Shown piece by piece: positions 1 through 8,547 of a stretch of DNA of 64,000 nucleotides. The stretch is from Limoniibacter endophyticus (lineage in GTDB: Bacteria; Pseudomonadota; Alphaproteobacteria; Rhizobiales; Rhizobiaceae), in contig NZ_BMZO01000009.1 of NCBI RefSeq assembly GCF_014652835.1, positions 167,675 to 231,674 of the forward strand. Reading direction: 5' to 3'. The notes beneath the pieces are model-generated. The model saw only the letters and a list, made by a program, of their open reading frames with translations. It did no database searches and was not told where the DNA came from. Each line of letters opens with the position of its first letter. Within the stretch, counting starts at the first letter, position 1. Both the position numbers and the translations under genes were made by a program.

Positions 1-693
1 GTGGCAAAACATCCCGATATCCGGCTATCTGAAATCGCGCGAGATATAAACGAGACCAAACCAAGAATCTTACGTATGTTACGCACACTGGAACACCGGG
101 GATTGGTCAGGAAAAGCGCTAAGGGCACTTACCGTCTCGGCAACACGGCCATTGTTCTGGGCACGGCGGCTTCCACACAGGTGGACCTGGTGCGCGTTGC
201 CAACCCGATTCTTGAGGAGGTGGGGCGCAAAACCAACGAAACGACGCAGTTGCGCATCATCGATAATGGCGAATCGCTCTGTATCGCCAAATTTGAGCCA
301 ATGCGTGATTTGCGCGTACAAGCCACGATCGGTCGACGACGGCCTATTTCAGCCGGATCATACAAGGTGTTACTCGCTTTCCTGAAACCGCAGATACGCC
401 AGCAATTGATCCCGGAGGTGCTGCCCAGATTCACAAGTCGAACAATTACCGACCGCACAAAGCTGCTCGCTGAACTGGACAACATTCGCAAAAATGGGGT
501 TTGCGTAAGCTATGGCGAGGTGAGCGAGCAACTCGTCTCTGTGTCTGTACCCGTACAGGCGTTCGATGGATCCGTCATCGCAGCCATCAACGTGGCAGCA
601 CCCGCCTTCCGCACCCAGCCCAGCGATGTCAGACGATACACTGCCCTTCTGAAAGATGCCGCGGCAAAGATTTCCGCTGGCTTGGGCTGGTAG
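1..693 (+). CDS. IclR-family transcriptional regulator, 5' end cut by window
   Basis: The 230 visible residues hold an N-terminal winged helix-turn-helix (about residues 5-47, with 'RLSEIARDINETKPRILRML' as the HTH) and an IclR effector-binding domain from about residue 60 to the end. IclR proteins are usually 245-270 residues with roughly 20 residues before the first helix, so the GTG at position 1 is probably internal and the true start lies upstream of the window. The family binds DNA as dimers or tetramers and controls catabolic operons in response to small aromatic or carboxylic acids. The target and ligand cannot be read from this sequence. The gene ends 43 bases before a convergent small gene. 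Confidence 0.85.
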   Translation: MAKHPDIRLSEIARDINETKPRILRMLRTLEHRGLVRKSAKGTYRLGNTAIVLGTAASTQVDLVRVANPILEEVGRKTNETTQLRIIDNGESLCIAKFEPMRDLRVQATIGRRRPISAGSYKVLLAFLKPQIRQQLIPEVLPRFTSRTITDRTKLLAELDNIRKNGVCVSYGEVSEQLVSVSVPVQAFDGSVIAAINVAAPAFRTQPSDVRRYTALLKDAAAKISAGLGW

Positions 694-736
694 CTACTTT
701 GCCACGGGATGCGCGGACAAAGCCCATGCGGTGTCT

Positions 737-991
737 TTATTCCACGGAGATACCCGCCTGCCGCATCTTGATCCTGAATTCGTCCAGCGTACCTTTGTAT
801 TCCCAAGTCTGCACGGTGTTGTGAGGGCATTCAATAAAAATATAATTCTCTGTCACAGATAAAATCCGTGATATCTTTATCATCTTCTCCACAAATTCAC
901 TGCTCGGGAGGTCGTCGATAATGGGCCGTCTGGCCTCGTCATATCCATGATATACTTTGGATGCACGGATTTCCGCAGTTACATAAGCCAT
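737..991 (-). CDS. Small hypothetical protein, 84 residues
   Basis: I do not recognise this family. The ATG at 991 is chosen over the in-frame ATG at 1006 because GGGAGAAGAAG sits just upstream of it and overlaps the longer alternative. The protein has no signal peptide or membrane segment. It is acidic to neutral and has a plausible alpha/beta pattern around 'SVTENYIFIECPHNTVQTWE', which suggests a small soluble domain. The DNA is visibly more AT-rich than its neighbours (runs such as tataattct and gatatctttatcatc), which may indicate recent acquisition. It sits convergent with the IclR gene and downstream of the LysR gene, with no evident functional link to either. Confidence 0.55.
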   Translation of the reverse strand: MAYVTAEIRASKVYHGYDEARRPIIDDLPSSEFVEKMIKISRILSVTENYIFIECPHNTVQTWEYKGTLDEFRIKMRQAGISVE

Positions 992-1127
992 GGCTTCTTC
1001 TCCCATATTATGATTTCATGCGCTTTGCACTGCGCCTTGCTCAATTCTTCATACAGTCTCGCCTCTTAAAGCTGAAACTGAAACTGTTCGATATAGCGGT
1101 TTCGCACCAGTGCGGATTGATCACAGA

Positions 1128-2048
1128 CTAAACGCTCAGCTTCTTCAAATCAGAAGACATCTCATACTGAAACCAGTCGCAAATATCCCGGGTTCCCTGG
1201 GGAACAGTTCTGTTCTTGGGGATGATCAGACGATGGGTTCGGCCGGTGATCTTCCGCTTATTCGAGGAAAGGACAAGCGTCCTGTCGTTCAGCGCGCTTG
1301 CGATAACGCTGATCCATCCCAGGGCAACGCCCTTACCCTGTGTGGCCGCCTGCAAAATGACTGCGTAGTCCGAGAACTGGTTCCATGTTCCTATCTCCGC
1401 CGTCTCCAGAATTGTCTTACCAAGGAAAGGCTTCCACTGGTCTCGTTTGTGATCCGTCAGATGCAGAAAGACTTGTTGTGAAAGATTGTCCGTCTCGTCA
1501 ATCGATCCATGACGCGCCAGATATTGGGGACTGCAAACCGGAACAATGATCTCTGGCGCGAAGTCCCAAATCTCATAGCGCGGATCGTCATCCTCAACGA
1601 TGCGGGTGGCAATATCGACATCGCCGGTAACCTCTCGCATGACTCCAGAAACAAGCTCGAAGCGAAGATCTATGTTTGGAAACGCCTCATTGAAATCACC
1701 CAGTCTGGGGATGAGCCAATGCGTCGCGAAAGAGCTCGACATCGACATCGTCACAGAACGTTTTCCGGCGTTTTTGCGAATGCTTTTGATGGTCTCGCTA
1801 ACGGCCGTCATACTTTCCTGCACGGAGTTGAAAAGCCGCTGCCCTTCACGCGTAACGGTCAGTCCCTTTGAATGGCGTTCGAAAAGCCTGAATCCAAGCT
1901 CTTCCTCCAACTGCGCGATGCTGCGACTGACGGACGGCTGCGTCACGTTGAACTCGACCGCTGCTGCCGTGAAGCTGCCGTGACGTGCCGCTGCCTCGAA
2001 GACAAGAAGTGCACGCGGGGAAGGAATGGAGCGCGAGAGGTTTGCCAT
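1128..2048 (-). CDS. LysR-family transcriptional regulator (GcvA-like)
   Basis: At 306 residues this is the usual LysR length. Residues 8-67 form the winged helix-turn-helix, containing 'ALLVFEAAARHGSFTAAAVE' and 'VTQPSVSRSIAQLEEELGF'. Residues 95-300 form the periplasmic-binding-protein-like effector domain. The opening 'SIPSPRALLVFEAAARHGSF' matches the GcvA/AmpR branch. The gene is transcribed away from the flavin oxidoreductase at 2225, with about 175 bases between them. This is the classic layout in which a LysR protein represses itself and activates the divergent catabolic gene. No T-N11-A site was confidently identified, and the effector is unknown. Confidence 0.9.
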   Translation of the reverse strand: MANLSRSIPSPRALLVFEAAARHGSFTAAAVEFNVTQPSVSRSIAQLEEELGFRLFERHSKGLTVTREGQRLFNSVQESMTAVSETIKSIRKNAGKRSVTMSMSSSFATHWLIPRLGDFNEAFPNIDLRFELVSGVMREVTGDVDIATRIVEDDDPRYEIWDFAPEIIVPVCSPQYLARHGSIDETDNLSQQVFLHLTDHKRDQWKPFLGKTILETAEIGTWNQFSDYAVILQAATQGKGVALGWISVIASALNDRTLVLSSNKRKITGRTHRLIIPKNRTVPQGTRDICDWFQYEMSSDLKKLSV

Positions 2049-2224
2049 ACGCTGAGCCTATAACAAGCGTGCGTTTTTTGAAGCTACAAAATAATCTATG
2101 TTCAGCCGAGTATGGTCTCAGGCAAGCTCCTTTCCGGACCTGCACCCGAACAGACGGCACTGATCTATAAGACCTGCGAATGACGGAAAGGACGCGCCCA
2201 ACTATTCACAGTGGAGCATTTTCC

Positions 2225-4279
2225 GTGAACGTCATGCCCATGACCGATCGCCCGCAAGCCACCGCCAGCCGTGATCCCTTGCTACAGCCCTTTCAACTGA
2301 AGCATCTAACGCTGAAGAACCGCGTCATCAGCACCAGCCATGCTTCGATGATGGATGATGGCGGCATGCCACTCGAACGCTACCAGCGTTATCACGAGGA
2401 GAAGGCCAAGGGCGGCATAGCCATGACGATGATAGGCGGTTCGGCCATGTCTTCGCGCGATTCCAGTTGGGGTGGAGGGCAACTCGATCTCAGTTCGGAC
2501 ACCATTGTCCCGCACCTGACCGCCATGGCCGAGCGTATTCACAAACACGGCTGCGCGATCATGTCGCAAGTCTCGCACCTCGGTCGCCGTGCCACCGCCT
2601 ATTCCAGCACTTGGCTGCCCGTCGTGGCGCCCTCCCGCATCCGTGAGACGCGCAATCGCAACTTTCCTCGAGAAATGGACGAGTACGATATCCGGCGCAT
2701 TGTCGCGGATTACGCCGACGCAGCGCGACGCTGTCGCGACGCGGGCCTGGATGGGGTGGAGACCGTCACCGGCGGCCACCTCATCGGCCAGTTTCTTTCT
2801 CCGCTGACCAATACCCGTACCGATGATTTCGGCGGCTCGATCCGCAACAGGGCTCGCTTCGGACTGATGGTGCACGAGGCGATCCGCAAGGCGGTGGGTG
2901 ATGATTTCATTGTCGGCATACGCCTCCTCATGGACGAAGGCGGCAATGGAGGTCTTAGCGCAGAAGACTGTGCCGAAATCGCACGCATCTTCGAGGCAGA
3001 GGGGCATCTGGATTTCTTCAATAGCATCTACGGGCGCATGGATTCCGATCTCCTGCTATCTGAACACAATATGCCAGGCCTCTTCCAGAAGAGCGCGCCA
3101 TTTCTGAAAGAGGTCGAAGCGTTCCGAGGAGAGGTCAAGCTTCCGTTGATCCACGCAGCAGCCGTTCGCGATGTAGCCACGGCGCGTCATGCCATTCGCG
3201 AGAATATTGTTGATCTGATCGGAATGACCCGAGCCCATATTGCCGATCCGCAGATCGTCAACAAGATCATACGCGGCGAGGAAGAACGTATCCGCCCCTG
3301 TGTCGGAGCCTCCTATTGCCTCTATAAAAAGGTGCATTGCGTTCACAATCCGTCAAGTGGTCGCGAAACCGTCCTGCCGCACGAAATCGCCAAAGCGAAA
3401 GTCGCTCGAAAGATTGTCATCGTCGGCGGTGGCCCAGGCGGACTGGAGGCCGCACGGGTATGCGCGGAACGCGGTCACCAGGTTATCCTATTTGAAGCGG
3501 CATCGGAATTGGGCGGACAGATCCGCATAGCTACCGCCGCACATGAGCGTCGGGACCTCCTCGGCATCGTGGATTGGCGGGTCGAGGAATTGCAGCGTCT
3601 GGGTGTCGATATTCGTCTCAACAACTATGCCGACGAGAACGATATCATGACTGAAAATCCCAACGCCATCATCGTCGCGACCGGAGGCATTCCCGACACG
3701 GATTTCATCGAAGGCGGAGAGCTTTGCACCAGCGTCTGGGATGTTCTGACTGCGTCCGTCCCTGCTGCCGACGAGATCTTGATCTATGATGGAACGGGCC
3801 GCCAAGCTGCTGCTTCCTGCGCCCTGGAACTGATCGCCAGGGGCAAGAAGATTCGCTACGCGATGCTCGATGAAATGCTGGCATTCGAGATGTCATATAC
3901 GGACAAGTCGGGCTTTCGCAAAAAATTTGCCGAACTTGCCATTCCACGCACCGTAGATGTCCGGCTTATCAAAGTGGAGCGAGACGGCAGCGCGTTGCTG
4001 GCCAGCTTCCAAAACGAACTTACCGGGGAAATTACAACGCAACATGCTTCCCAGATCGTCATAGACAACGGCACGGTTCCTATGGACGAGATCTTTTCGG
4101 CTTTGCGGGATCGCTCCGCCAATCGTGGCGAATCCAACTTCGATCTCCGCTTCGAGCAGGACGAGGACGCGCTCCGGGCGGAAGGCAGTTTCGAAATTCA
4201 CCGCATTGGCGATGCGGTTGCCAGCCGCGACATCTATTCAGCGATACAGGACGCGTTTCGCCTCTGCTCCAATCTCTGA
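2225..4279 (+). CDS. FMN/FAD oxidoreductase of the 2,4-dienoyl-CoA reductase / amine demethylase family
   Basis: The protein has an N-terminal old-yellow-enzyme TIM barrel (about residues 18-360, starting at 'DPLLQPFQLKHLTLKNRVIS'), then a pyridine nucleotide-disulfide-type Rossmann domain with 'VIVGGGPGGLEAARVCAERG'. This is the architecture of trimethylamine dehydrogenase, 2,4-dienoyl-CoA reductase and the N-methylproline/dimethylglycine demethylases. The cluster-binding segment reads RPCVGASYC then CVHNP: of the usual four cysteines the second is alanine, a pattern I associate with the demethylase branch. GTG 2225 is preferred because GGAG lies nine bases upstream. An in-frame ATG at 2180 would add 15 residues but lacks a ribosome site. 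It is divergent from the LysR gene and upstream of a solute-binding protein. The substrate is unknown; an N-methylated amine or an enoate is possible. Confidence 0.85.
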   Translation: MNVMPMTDRPQATASRDPLLQPFQLKHLTLKNRVISTSHASMMDDGGMPLERYQRYHEEKAKGGIAMTMIGGSAMSSRDSSWGGGQLDLSSDTIVPHLTAMAERIHKHGCAIMSQVSHLGRRATAYSSTWLPVVAPSRIRETRNRNFPREMDEYDIRRIVADYADAARRCRDAGLDGVETVTGGHLIGQFLSPLTNTRTDDFGGSIRNRARFGLMVHEAIRKAVGDDFIVGIRLLMDEGGNGGLSAEDCAEIARIFEAEGHLDFFNSIYGRMDSDLLLSEHNMPGLFQKSAPFLKEVEAFRGEVKLPLIHAAAVRDVATARHAIRENIVDLIGMTRAHIADPQIVNKIIRGEEERIRPCVGASYCLYKKVHCVHNPSSGRETVLPHEIAKAKVARKIVIVGGGPGGLEAARVCAERGHQVILFEAASELGGQIRIATAAHERRDLLGIVDWRVEELQRLGVDIRLNNYADENDIMTENPNAIIVATGGIPDTDFIEGGELCTSVWDVLTASVPAADEILIYDGTGRQAAASCALELIARGKKIRYAMLDEMLAFEMSYTDKSGFRKKFAELAIPRTVDVRLIKVERDGSALLASFQNELTGEITTQHASQIVIDNGTVPMDEIFSALRDRSANRGESNFDLRFEQDEDALRAEGSFEIHRIGDAVASRDIYSAIQDAFRLCSNL

Positions 4280-4310
4280 GACGATAAGTAAAAAATGGGA
4301 GAACAAGGAC

Positions 4311-5933
4311 ATGTCGAAAATCGAAATTGGTTATGAAAAGCTGAGTGCATCCGAAAAAGCAAAGCTCGATCGCGATCTGCGTTCAGGTGCCTCACGTCGC
4401 GATGTCATGAAGATGCTTCTTGCCGCCGGCATGGCGACGACACTGGCAGGCTATATCGCCACGGATGCGACCAAGGCATTTGCGCAGACGCCGAAAAAGG
4501 GTGGCAAAATCCGTGTCGCCACCTATGCCAGCAGCACCGCCGACACGCTCGATCCAGCCCGTGCGATCTTCAATATCGACTACATCCGCGTCAACAGCAT
4601 CTATAACGGCTTGACCCGTCTGGACGACACGCTGACACCGCAGATGGAATTAGCGGAAGCGCTTGAAACAGACGATGCAAAGCGTTGGATCATCAAGCTG
4701 CGCAAGAACGTGACTTTCCACGACGGTTCGGCTTTCGGCGCAGACGACGTCGTCTTCACGCTCAATCGTCACAAAGACCCTGCGACCGCCTCGAGCGCCA
4801 AGGCAATCGCCGCTCAGATCGCGAGCGTTACAAAAACGGGAGACTATGAAGTCGCAGTCGAGCTGACTGGTGCAAATGCCGATTTTCCTGCCCTGATGGG
4901 AACGCCCGCTTTCCTGATTGTCAAAAATGCCACCGATAATTTTAACAAGGGCATTGGAACCGGAGCCTTCAAGATCATCGAGTTCAGCCCCGGTACGCGC
5001 TCGGTAATGAGCGCCAACGAAAACTACTGGAAAGAAGGTAGCGGCCCTTACGTCGAGCAAATCGAAATTTTTGCGATTCAGGAGGAAACGGCACGCGTCA
5101 ATGCGCTTCTTGCAGGAGACGTAGACATTATCGCCAACGTCAATCCACGTGCAGCCACGCAGGTGACCGACGCGGGCCACCAGCTCCTTCGCACGGTGGC
5201 AGGTCAATATACCAACCTGATCATCCGCCTCGATCAGGAGCCCGGGACCAATATCAAGTTCGTGCAGGCGATGAAGCATCTGGTCAATCGCGATCTCGTC
5301 AAGCAGGCGGTGTTCCGTGGCTTTGCCCAGATCGGCAACGATCAACCCATCCCCCCGTCCAACCGCTTCTATCGCAAGGACCTGGCGCCGACCGCTTACG
5401 ACCCTGAAAAGGCGAAAGGATTGCTTACCGAAGCCGGCCTGATCGGCAAGACGATTCCCATCGTCGCCTCTCCTGCCGCCCAGCAATCGGTAGAGATCGC
5501 CATGGTGCTGCAGCAGGCCGCAAGCCAGATCGGCCTCAATCTCGACGTCCAGCGTGTTCCGGCTGACGGCTATTGGTCGAATTATTGGTTGAAAGCGCCA
5601 ATCTGCTTCGGCAACATCAATCCGCGCCCCACCCCCGACGCGATGTTCTCACAGTTCTACAAGTCGGATGCAGCCTGGAATGAGAGCCAGTTCAAGAACG
5701 AAAAGTTCGACGCTATGCTGACTGAGGCGCGCGGCATTACCGATGATGCAAAGCGTATGGAAATCTACAGTGAGCTGCAGGGCATGGTCAGTGCCGAGGC
5801 AGGTACGATCATCCCGACATTCTATGATGGACTTGATGCCTACAATTCCAAATTGAAGGGCATCCATCCGCTGCCAAGCGGCAATCTGATGGGCAATTCT
5901 TTTGCCGAATACGTCTGGCTTGAAGAGGCTTGA
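4311..5933 (+). CDS. ABC transporter solute-binding protein, family 5 (peptide/opine/nickel type), Tat-exported
   Basis: The ATG at 4311 follows GGGAGAACAAGGAC. The 540-residue product begins with a cytosolic leader, then 'SGASRRDVMKMLLAAGMATT' and a hydrophobic stretch ending in FAQ, a twin-arginine signal peptide. The mature part is a typical family 5 solute-binding protein (DppA/OppA-like) with 'NIDYIRVNSIYNGLTRLDD' near its start and the conserved AMKHLVNRDLVKQAV segment in the second lobe. It lies 31 bases after the flavin oxidoreductase, so the two probably form one transcript. No Dpp-type permease or ATPase genes follow: a terminator hairpin comes next. The protein must therefore share permeases encoded elsewhere or be a remnant of a larger operon. 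Confidence 0.9.
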   Translation: MSKIEIGYEKLSASEKAKLDRDLRSGASRRDVMKMLLAAGMATTLAGYIATDATKAFAQTPKKGGKIRVATYASSTADTLDPARAIFNIDYIRVNSIYNGLTRLDDTLTPQMELAEALETDDAKRWIIKLRKNVTFHDGSAFGADDVVFTLNRHKDPATASSAKAIAAQIASVTKTGDYEVAVELTGANADFPALMGTPAFLIVKNATDNFNKGIGTGAFKIIEFSPGTRSVMSANENYWKEGSGPYVEQIEIFAIQEETARVNALLAGDVDIIANVNPRAATQVTDAGHQLLRTVAGQYTNLIIRLDQEPGTNIKFVQAMKHLVNRDLVKQAVFRGFAQIGNDQPIPPSNRFYRKDLAPTAYDPEKAKGLLTEAGLIGKTIPIVASPAAQQSVEIAMVLQQAASQIGLNLDVQRVPADGYWSNYWLKAPICFGNINPRPTPDAMFSQFYKSDAAWNESQFKNEKFDAMLTEARGITDDAKRMEIYSELQGMVSAEAGTIIPTFYDGLDAYNSKLKGIHPLPSGNLMGNSFAEYVWLEEA

Positions 5934-5941
5934 TGGAACTG

Positions 5942-5972
5942 AAGGCCGGGCGCCCCTGCGGCACCCGGCCTT
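5942..5972 (+). terminator. Rho-independent terminator after the family 5 binding protein
   Basis: AAGGCCGGG and CCCGGCCTT form a nine-base perfect stem around a 13-base loop and are followed by TGTT. It lies eight bases after the stop codon of the solute-binding protein and closes that transcription unit. Confidence 0.75.
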
Positions 5973-6055
5973 TGTTACCTGATACGCGAGCAGCCGCCTC
6001 TGGCCGAATTACTCGGTGAGACGTCTACAATTCCAGATGAGACGAAATGGCACCT

Positions 6056-6787
6056 TCAACGTGGCAAAGCCGCTCTCTCTTTCCAACTCCTGTAGAGCGC
6101 GATCGCTGCGTCATTCGTCGGAGGATAGAGGCCGATCACTTGCTGACCTTCCAGCACCTGCTCAAGCACGAAGGCCTCATAGTTTTCCATTTCCACGCAT
6201 TCCTCGGCGATCTCCTCAACCAGGTACCGCGGAATGACCATGACACCATCTCCATCGCCGAGCATTAGATCGCCCGGAAAGACAGCAACATCCCCGCAGG
6301 AGATCGGAACGTTCAGATCCAGCGCCTCGTGAAGCGTCAGGTTCGTGGGCGCGGACGGTTTCTGGAAATAGGCCGGCATATCAAGCGCAGCAATACCCTC
6401 TGCATCACGGAAGCCACCATCGGTAACAATGCCTGCGCATCCTCTGACCGAAAGGCGCGTAACCAGAATGGAGCCGGCAGAGGCTGCTCGTGCGTCCTTG
6501 CGGCTGTCCATGACCAGAACATGATCCGGCGGACACTGTTCTACCGCGACTCGCTGCGGATGGTCGGCATTGTGAAAAGCCGTGATCGGGTTGCGGTCTT
6601 CCCGCGCCGGAATATAACGCAGGGTAAAGGCCTGCCCAACCATGTTTCGTCCCTTCCACTGCACAGGAACGACGTTCTGGATGAACTGATTTCGCAAACC
6701 TCGCTTATAGAGCGCTGTCGCCACGGAAGCTGTGGAGATGCGCTGATATTTCGAGCGGGTTTCATCGGTAAGAACGGTCGCGGTCAT
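6056..6787 (-). CDS. RraA-like / 4-hydroxy-4-methyl-2-oxoglutarate aldolase family protein
   Basis: ATG 6787 is preceded by GAGGAACC, whereas the longer reading has no ribosome site. The 243-residue product contains the RraA-type fold with 'VLVMDSRKDARAASAGSILV' and 'RGCAGIVTDGGFRDAEGI', the latter carrying the Arg and Asp residues that bind Mg2+ and pyruvate in HMG/CHA-type aldolases. It is somewhat longer than E. coli RraA (161 residues) and matches the catabolic aldolase branch. As the last gene of the sugar-acid cluster it may split a 2-keto acid made by the upstream dehydratase into pyruvate and an aldehyde or acid. The exact substrate is not visible, and the regulator-of-RNase-E function of true RraA is unlikely here. 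Confidence 0.82.
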   Translation of the reverse strand: MTATVLTDETRSKYQRISTASVATALYKRGLRNQFIQNVVPVQWKGRNMVGQAFTLRYIPAREDRNPITAFHNADHPQRVAVEQCPPDHVLVMDSRKDARAASAGSILVTRLSVRGCAGIVTDGGFRDAEGIAALDMPAYFQKPSAPTNLTLHEALDLNVPISCGDVAVFPGDLMLGDGDGVMVIPRYLVEEIAEECVEMENYEAFVLEQVLEGQQVIGLYPPTNDAAIALYRSWKERAALPR

Positions 6788-6813
6788 GGTTCCTCGCAAG
6801 GTTATCAGAAGGA

Positions 6814-8547
6814 TCAATTTATGGCAGGCTCGTCGACCGGCCGACCAAACTCCGTACGCAGAAAATCGAAATCACACCCCTTGTCGGCCTGCTCAACATG
6901 TTTGGAGAAAACATAGCCATATCCGCGCTCGTAACGCGGAGCGGGTTCCTGCCACATTGCCCTGCGCCGGCTTAGTTCCTCGTCATCGACGAGCATGTTC
7001 AGAGCGCGTGCGGGTATGTCGAGTTCCACGATATCGCCCGTGCGAAGCAGGGCGAGCGGTCCTCCGACATAGGCCTCTGGAGCCACATGCAGGACGCAGG
7101 CTCCAAAGGAAGTGCCGGACATGCGCGCATCGGAAATACGTACCATATCCCGCAAGCCCAGCTTGAGAAGTGCCTTGGGCATCGGGATCATGCCCCACTC
7201 GGGCATCCCTGGCCCCCCTTGAGGACCGGCATTGCGCAGGACCAGAACCGTCTCGGGCGTAAGTGGATAGTCTGGATCGTCGATGATCGTCTTGAGTTCA
7301 GCATAGCTGTCGGCAACCAAAGCCGGGCCGCGGTGCCGGTGGAAAGCGGGATCGCAGGCAGCTGGCTTTACCACGGCGCCATCAGGACAGAGATTGCCCT
7401 TCAGAACTGCAAGCGACCCTTCATGATAGACCGGATTGGACAGTGGGCGAATAACATCGTCATTCCATATCTTGGCCAGGTCGAGACCATCGGTCAGCGG
7501 CTTGCCGCTCACCGTTATTGCACCTTCATCCAGCTTGTCACCGAGCTGCTTCATCAAGGCGCGCAGTCCCCCCGCGTAATAGAAATCTTCCATCAGATAC
7601 GTAGAGCCGGATGGACGAATATTGGCGATGACGGGTGTCGTGCGCCCCACTTGATCAAGGTCGTCCAGCTCAAGAGGAACACCTGCGCGCCGCGCCATGG
7701 CGATGAGATGGATGATGGCATTGGTCGAACAACCTGTTGCCATTGCAACGGTAACGGCGTTGCGTACTGCGGCAGGAGTTATGATCTTTGCGGGAGTCAG
7801 ATCTTCCCAGACCATCTCGACGGCGCGCCGGCCGCACTGTGTAGACATCCGCTTATGACTTGCATCTGCTGCGGGGATTGACGATGCACCTGGCAGGGTG
7901 AGCCCCATGGCTTCTGCAATGGCTGTCATGGTGCTGGCGGTGCCCATAGTCATGCAGTGCCCATAAGAGCGCGCAATGCCACCCTCAATGCCTTGCCATT
8001 CCTCCTTGGAGATGGTGCCGGCGCGACGTTCGTCCCAGTATTTGAACCCGTCCGTACCGGAGCCGAGATACTTCCCAGCGTAATTGCCGCGCAACATTGG
8101 CCCCGCCGGAAGGAAAATGAACGGAATGCCCATACTGATTGCGCCCATGACGAGGCCGGGCGTGGTTTTATCGCATCCGCCCATCAACACGGCGCCGTCG
8201 ATCGGGTGGCTGCGCAACAGTTCTTCAGTCTCCATCGCCAGCATATTGCGGTAGAGCATCGTCGTCGGCTTGACGAAGTTCTCCGAGAGCGACAATGCAG
8301 GCAGCTCCATAGGAAAGCCTCCCGCCTGCAAGATGCCGCGCTTCACCCACTCGACGCGATCCTTGAAATGCATGTGGCACGGCTGCGCGTCCGACCATGT
8401 ATTGATGACCGCGATGATGGGCTTTCCCTCCCAGTCGGCAGGATCATAGCCCATCTGCATGGTGCGCGATCGATGGCCAAACGAGCGTTGATCGTCGGGC
8501 ACCATCCACCGTGCAGATCGCAGGTCTTGATAGTTCTTACGCTTCAT
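6814..8547 (-). CDS. IlvD/Edd-family sugar-acid dehydratase (L-arabinonate-dehydratase-like)
   Basis: The 577-residue protein is a full-length member of the dihydroxy-acid/6-phosphogluconate dehydratase family. It contains 'GGCDKTTPG' (about residue 125) and 'YGHCMTMGTASTM' (about residue 195), which supply iron-sulfur cluster cysteines, and the C-terminal 'DARMSGTSFGACVLHVAPEA'. These enzymes remove water from aldonic acids to give 2-keto-3-deoxy acids, or from dihydroxy acids in branched-chain synthesis. Location in a sugar-acid operon and resemblance to the arabinonate/xylonate branch favour the former. ATG 8547, with GAGG nine bases upstream, overlaps the end of the epimerase gene by 11 bases, indicating translational coupling. 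Confidence 0.9.
   Translation of the reverse strand: MKRKNYQDLRSARWMVPDDQRSFGHRSRTMQMGYDPADWEGKPIIAVINTWSDAQPCHMHFKDRVEWVKRGILQAGGFPMELPALSLSENFVKPTTMLYRNMLAMETEELLRSHPIDGAVLMGGCDKTTPGLVMGAISMGIPFIFLPAGPMLRGNYAGKYLGSGTDGFKYWDERRAGTISKEEWQGIEGGIARSYGHCMTMGTASTMTAIAEAMGLTLPGASSIPAADASHKRMSTQCGRRAVEMVWEDLTPAKIITPAAVRNAVTVAMATGCSTNAIIHLIAMARRAGVPLELDDLDQVGRTTPVIANIRPSGSTYLMEDFYYAGGLRALMKQLGDKLDEGAITVSGKPLTDGLDLAKIWNDDVIRPLSNPVYHEGSLAVLKGNLCPDGAVVKPAACDPAFHRHRGPALVADSYAELKTIIDDPDYPLTPETVLVLRNAGPQGGPGMPEWGMIPMPKALLKLGLRDMVRISDARMSGTSFGACVLHVAPEAYVGGPLALLRTGDIVELDIPARALNMLVDDEELSRRRAMWQEPAPRYERGYGYVFSKHVEQADKGCDFDFLRTEFGRPVDEPAIN

Noticed and set aside
4650..5486. Minus-strand frame of 278 codons
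   Set aside because: Antisense shadow of the family 5 binding protein.
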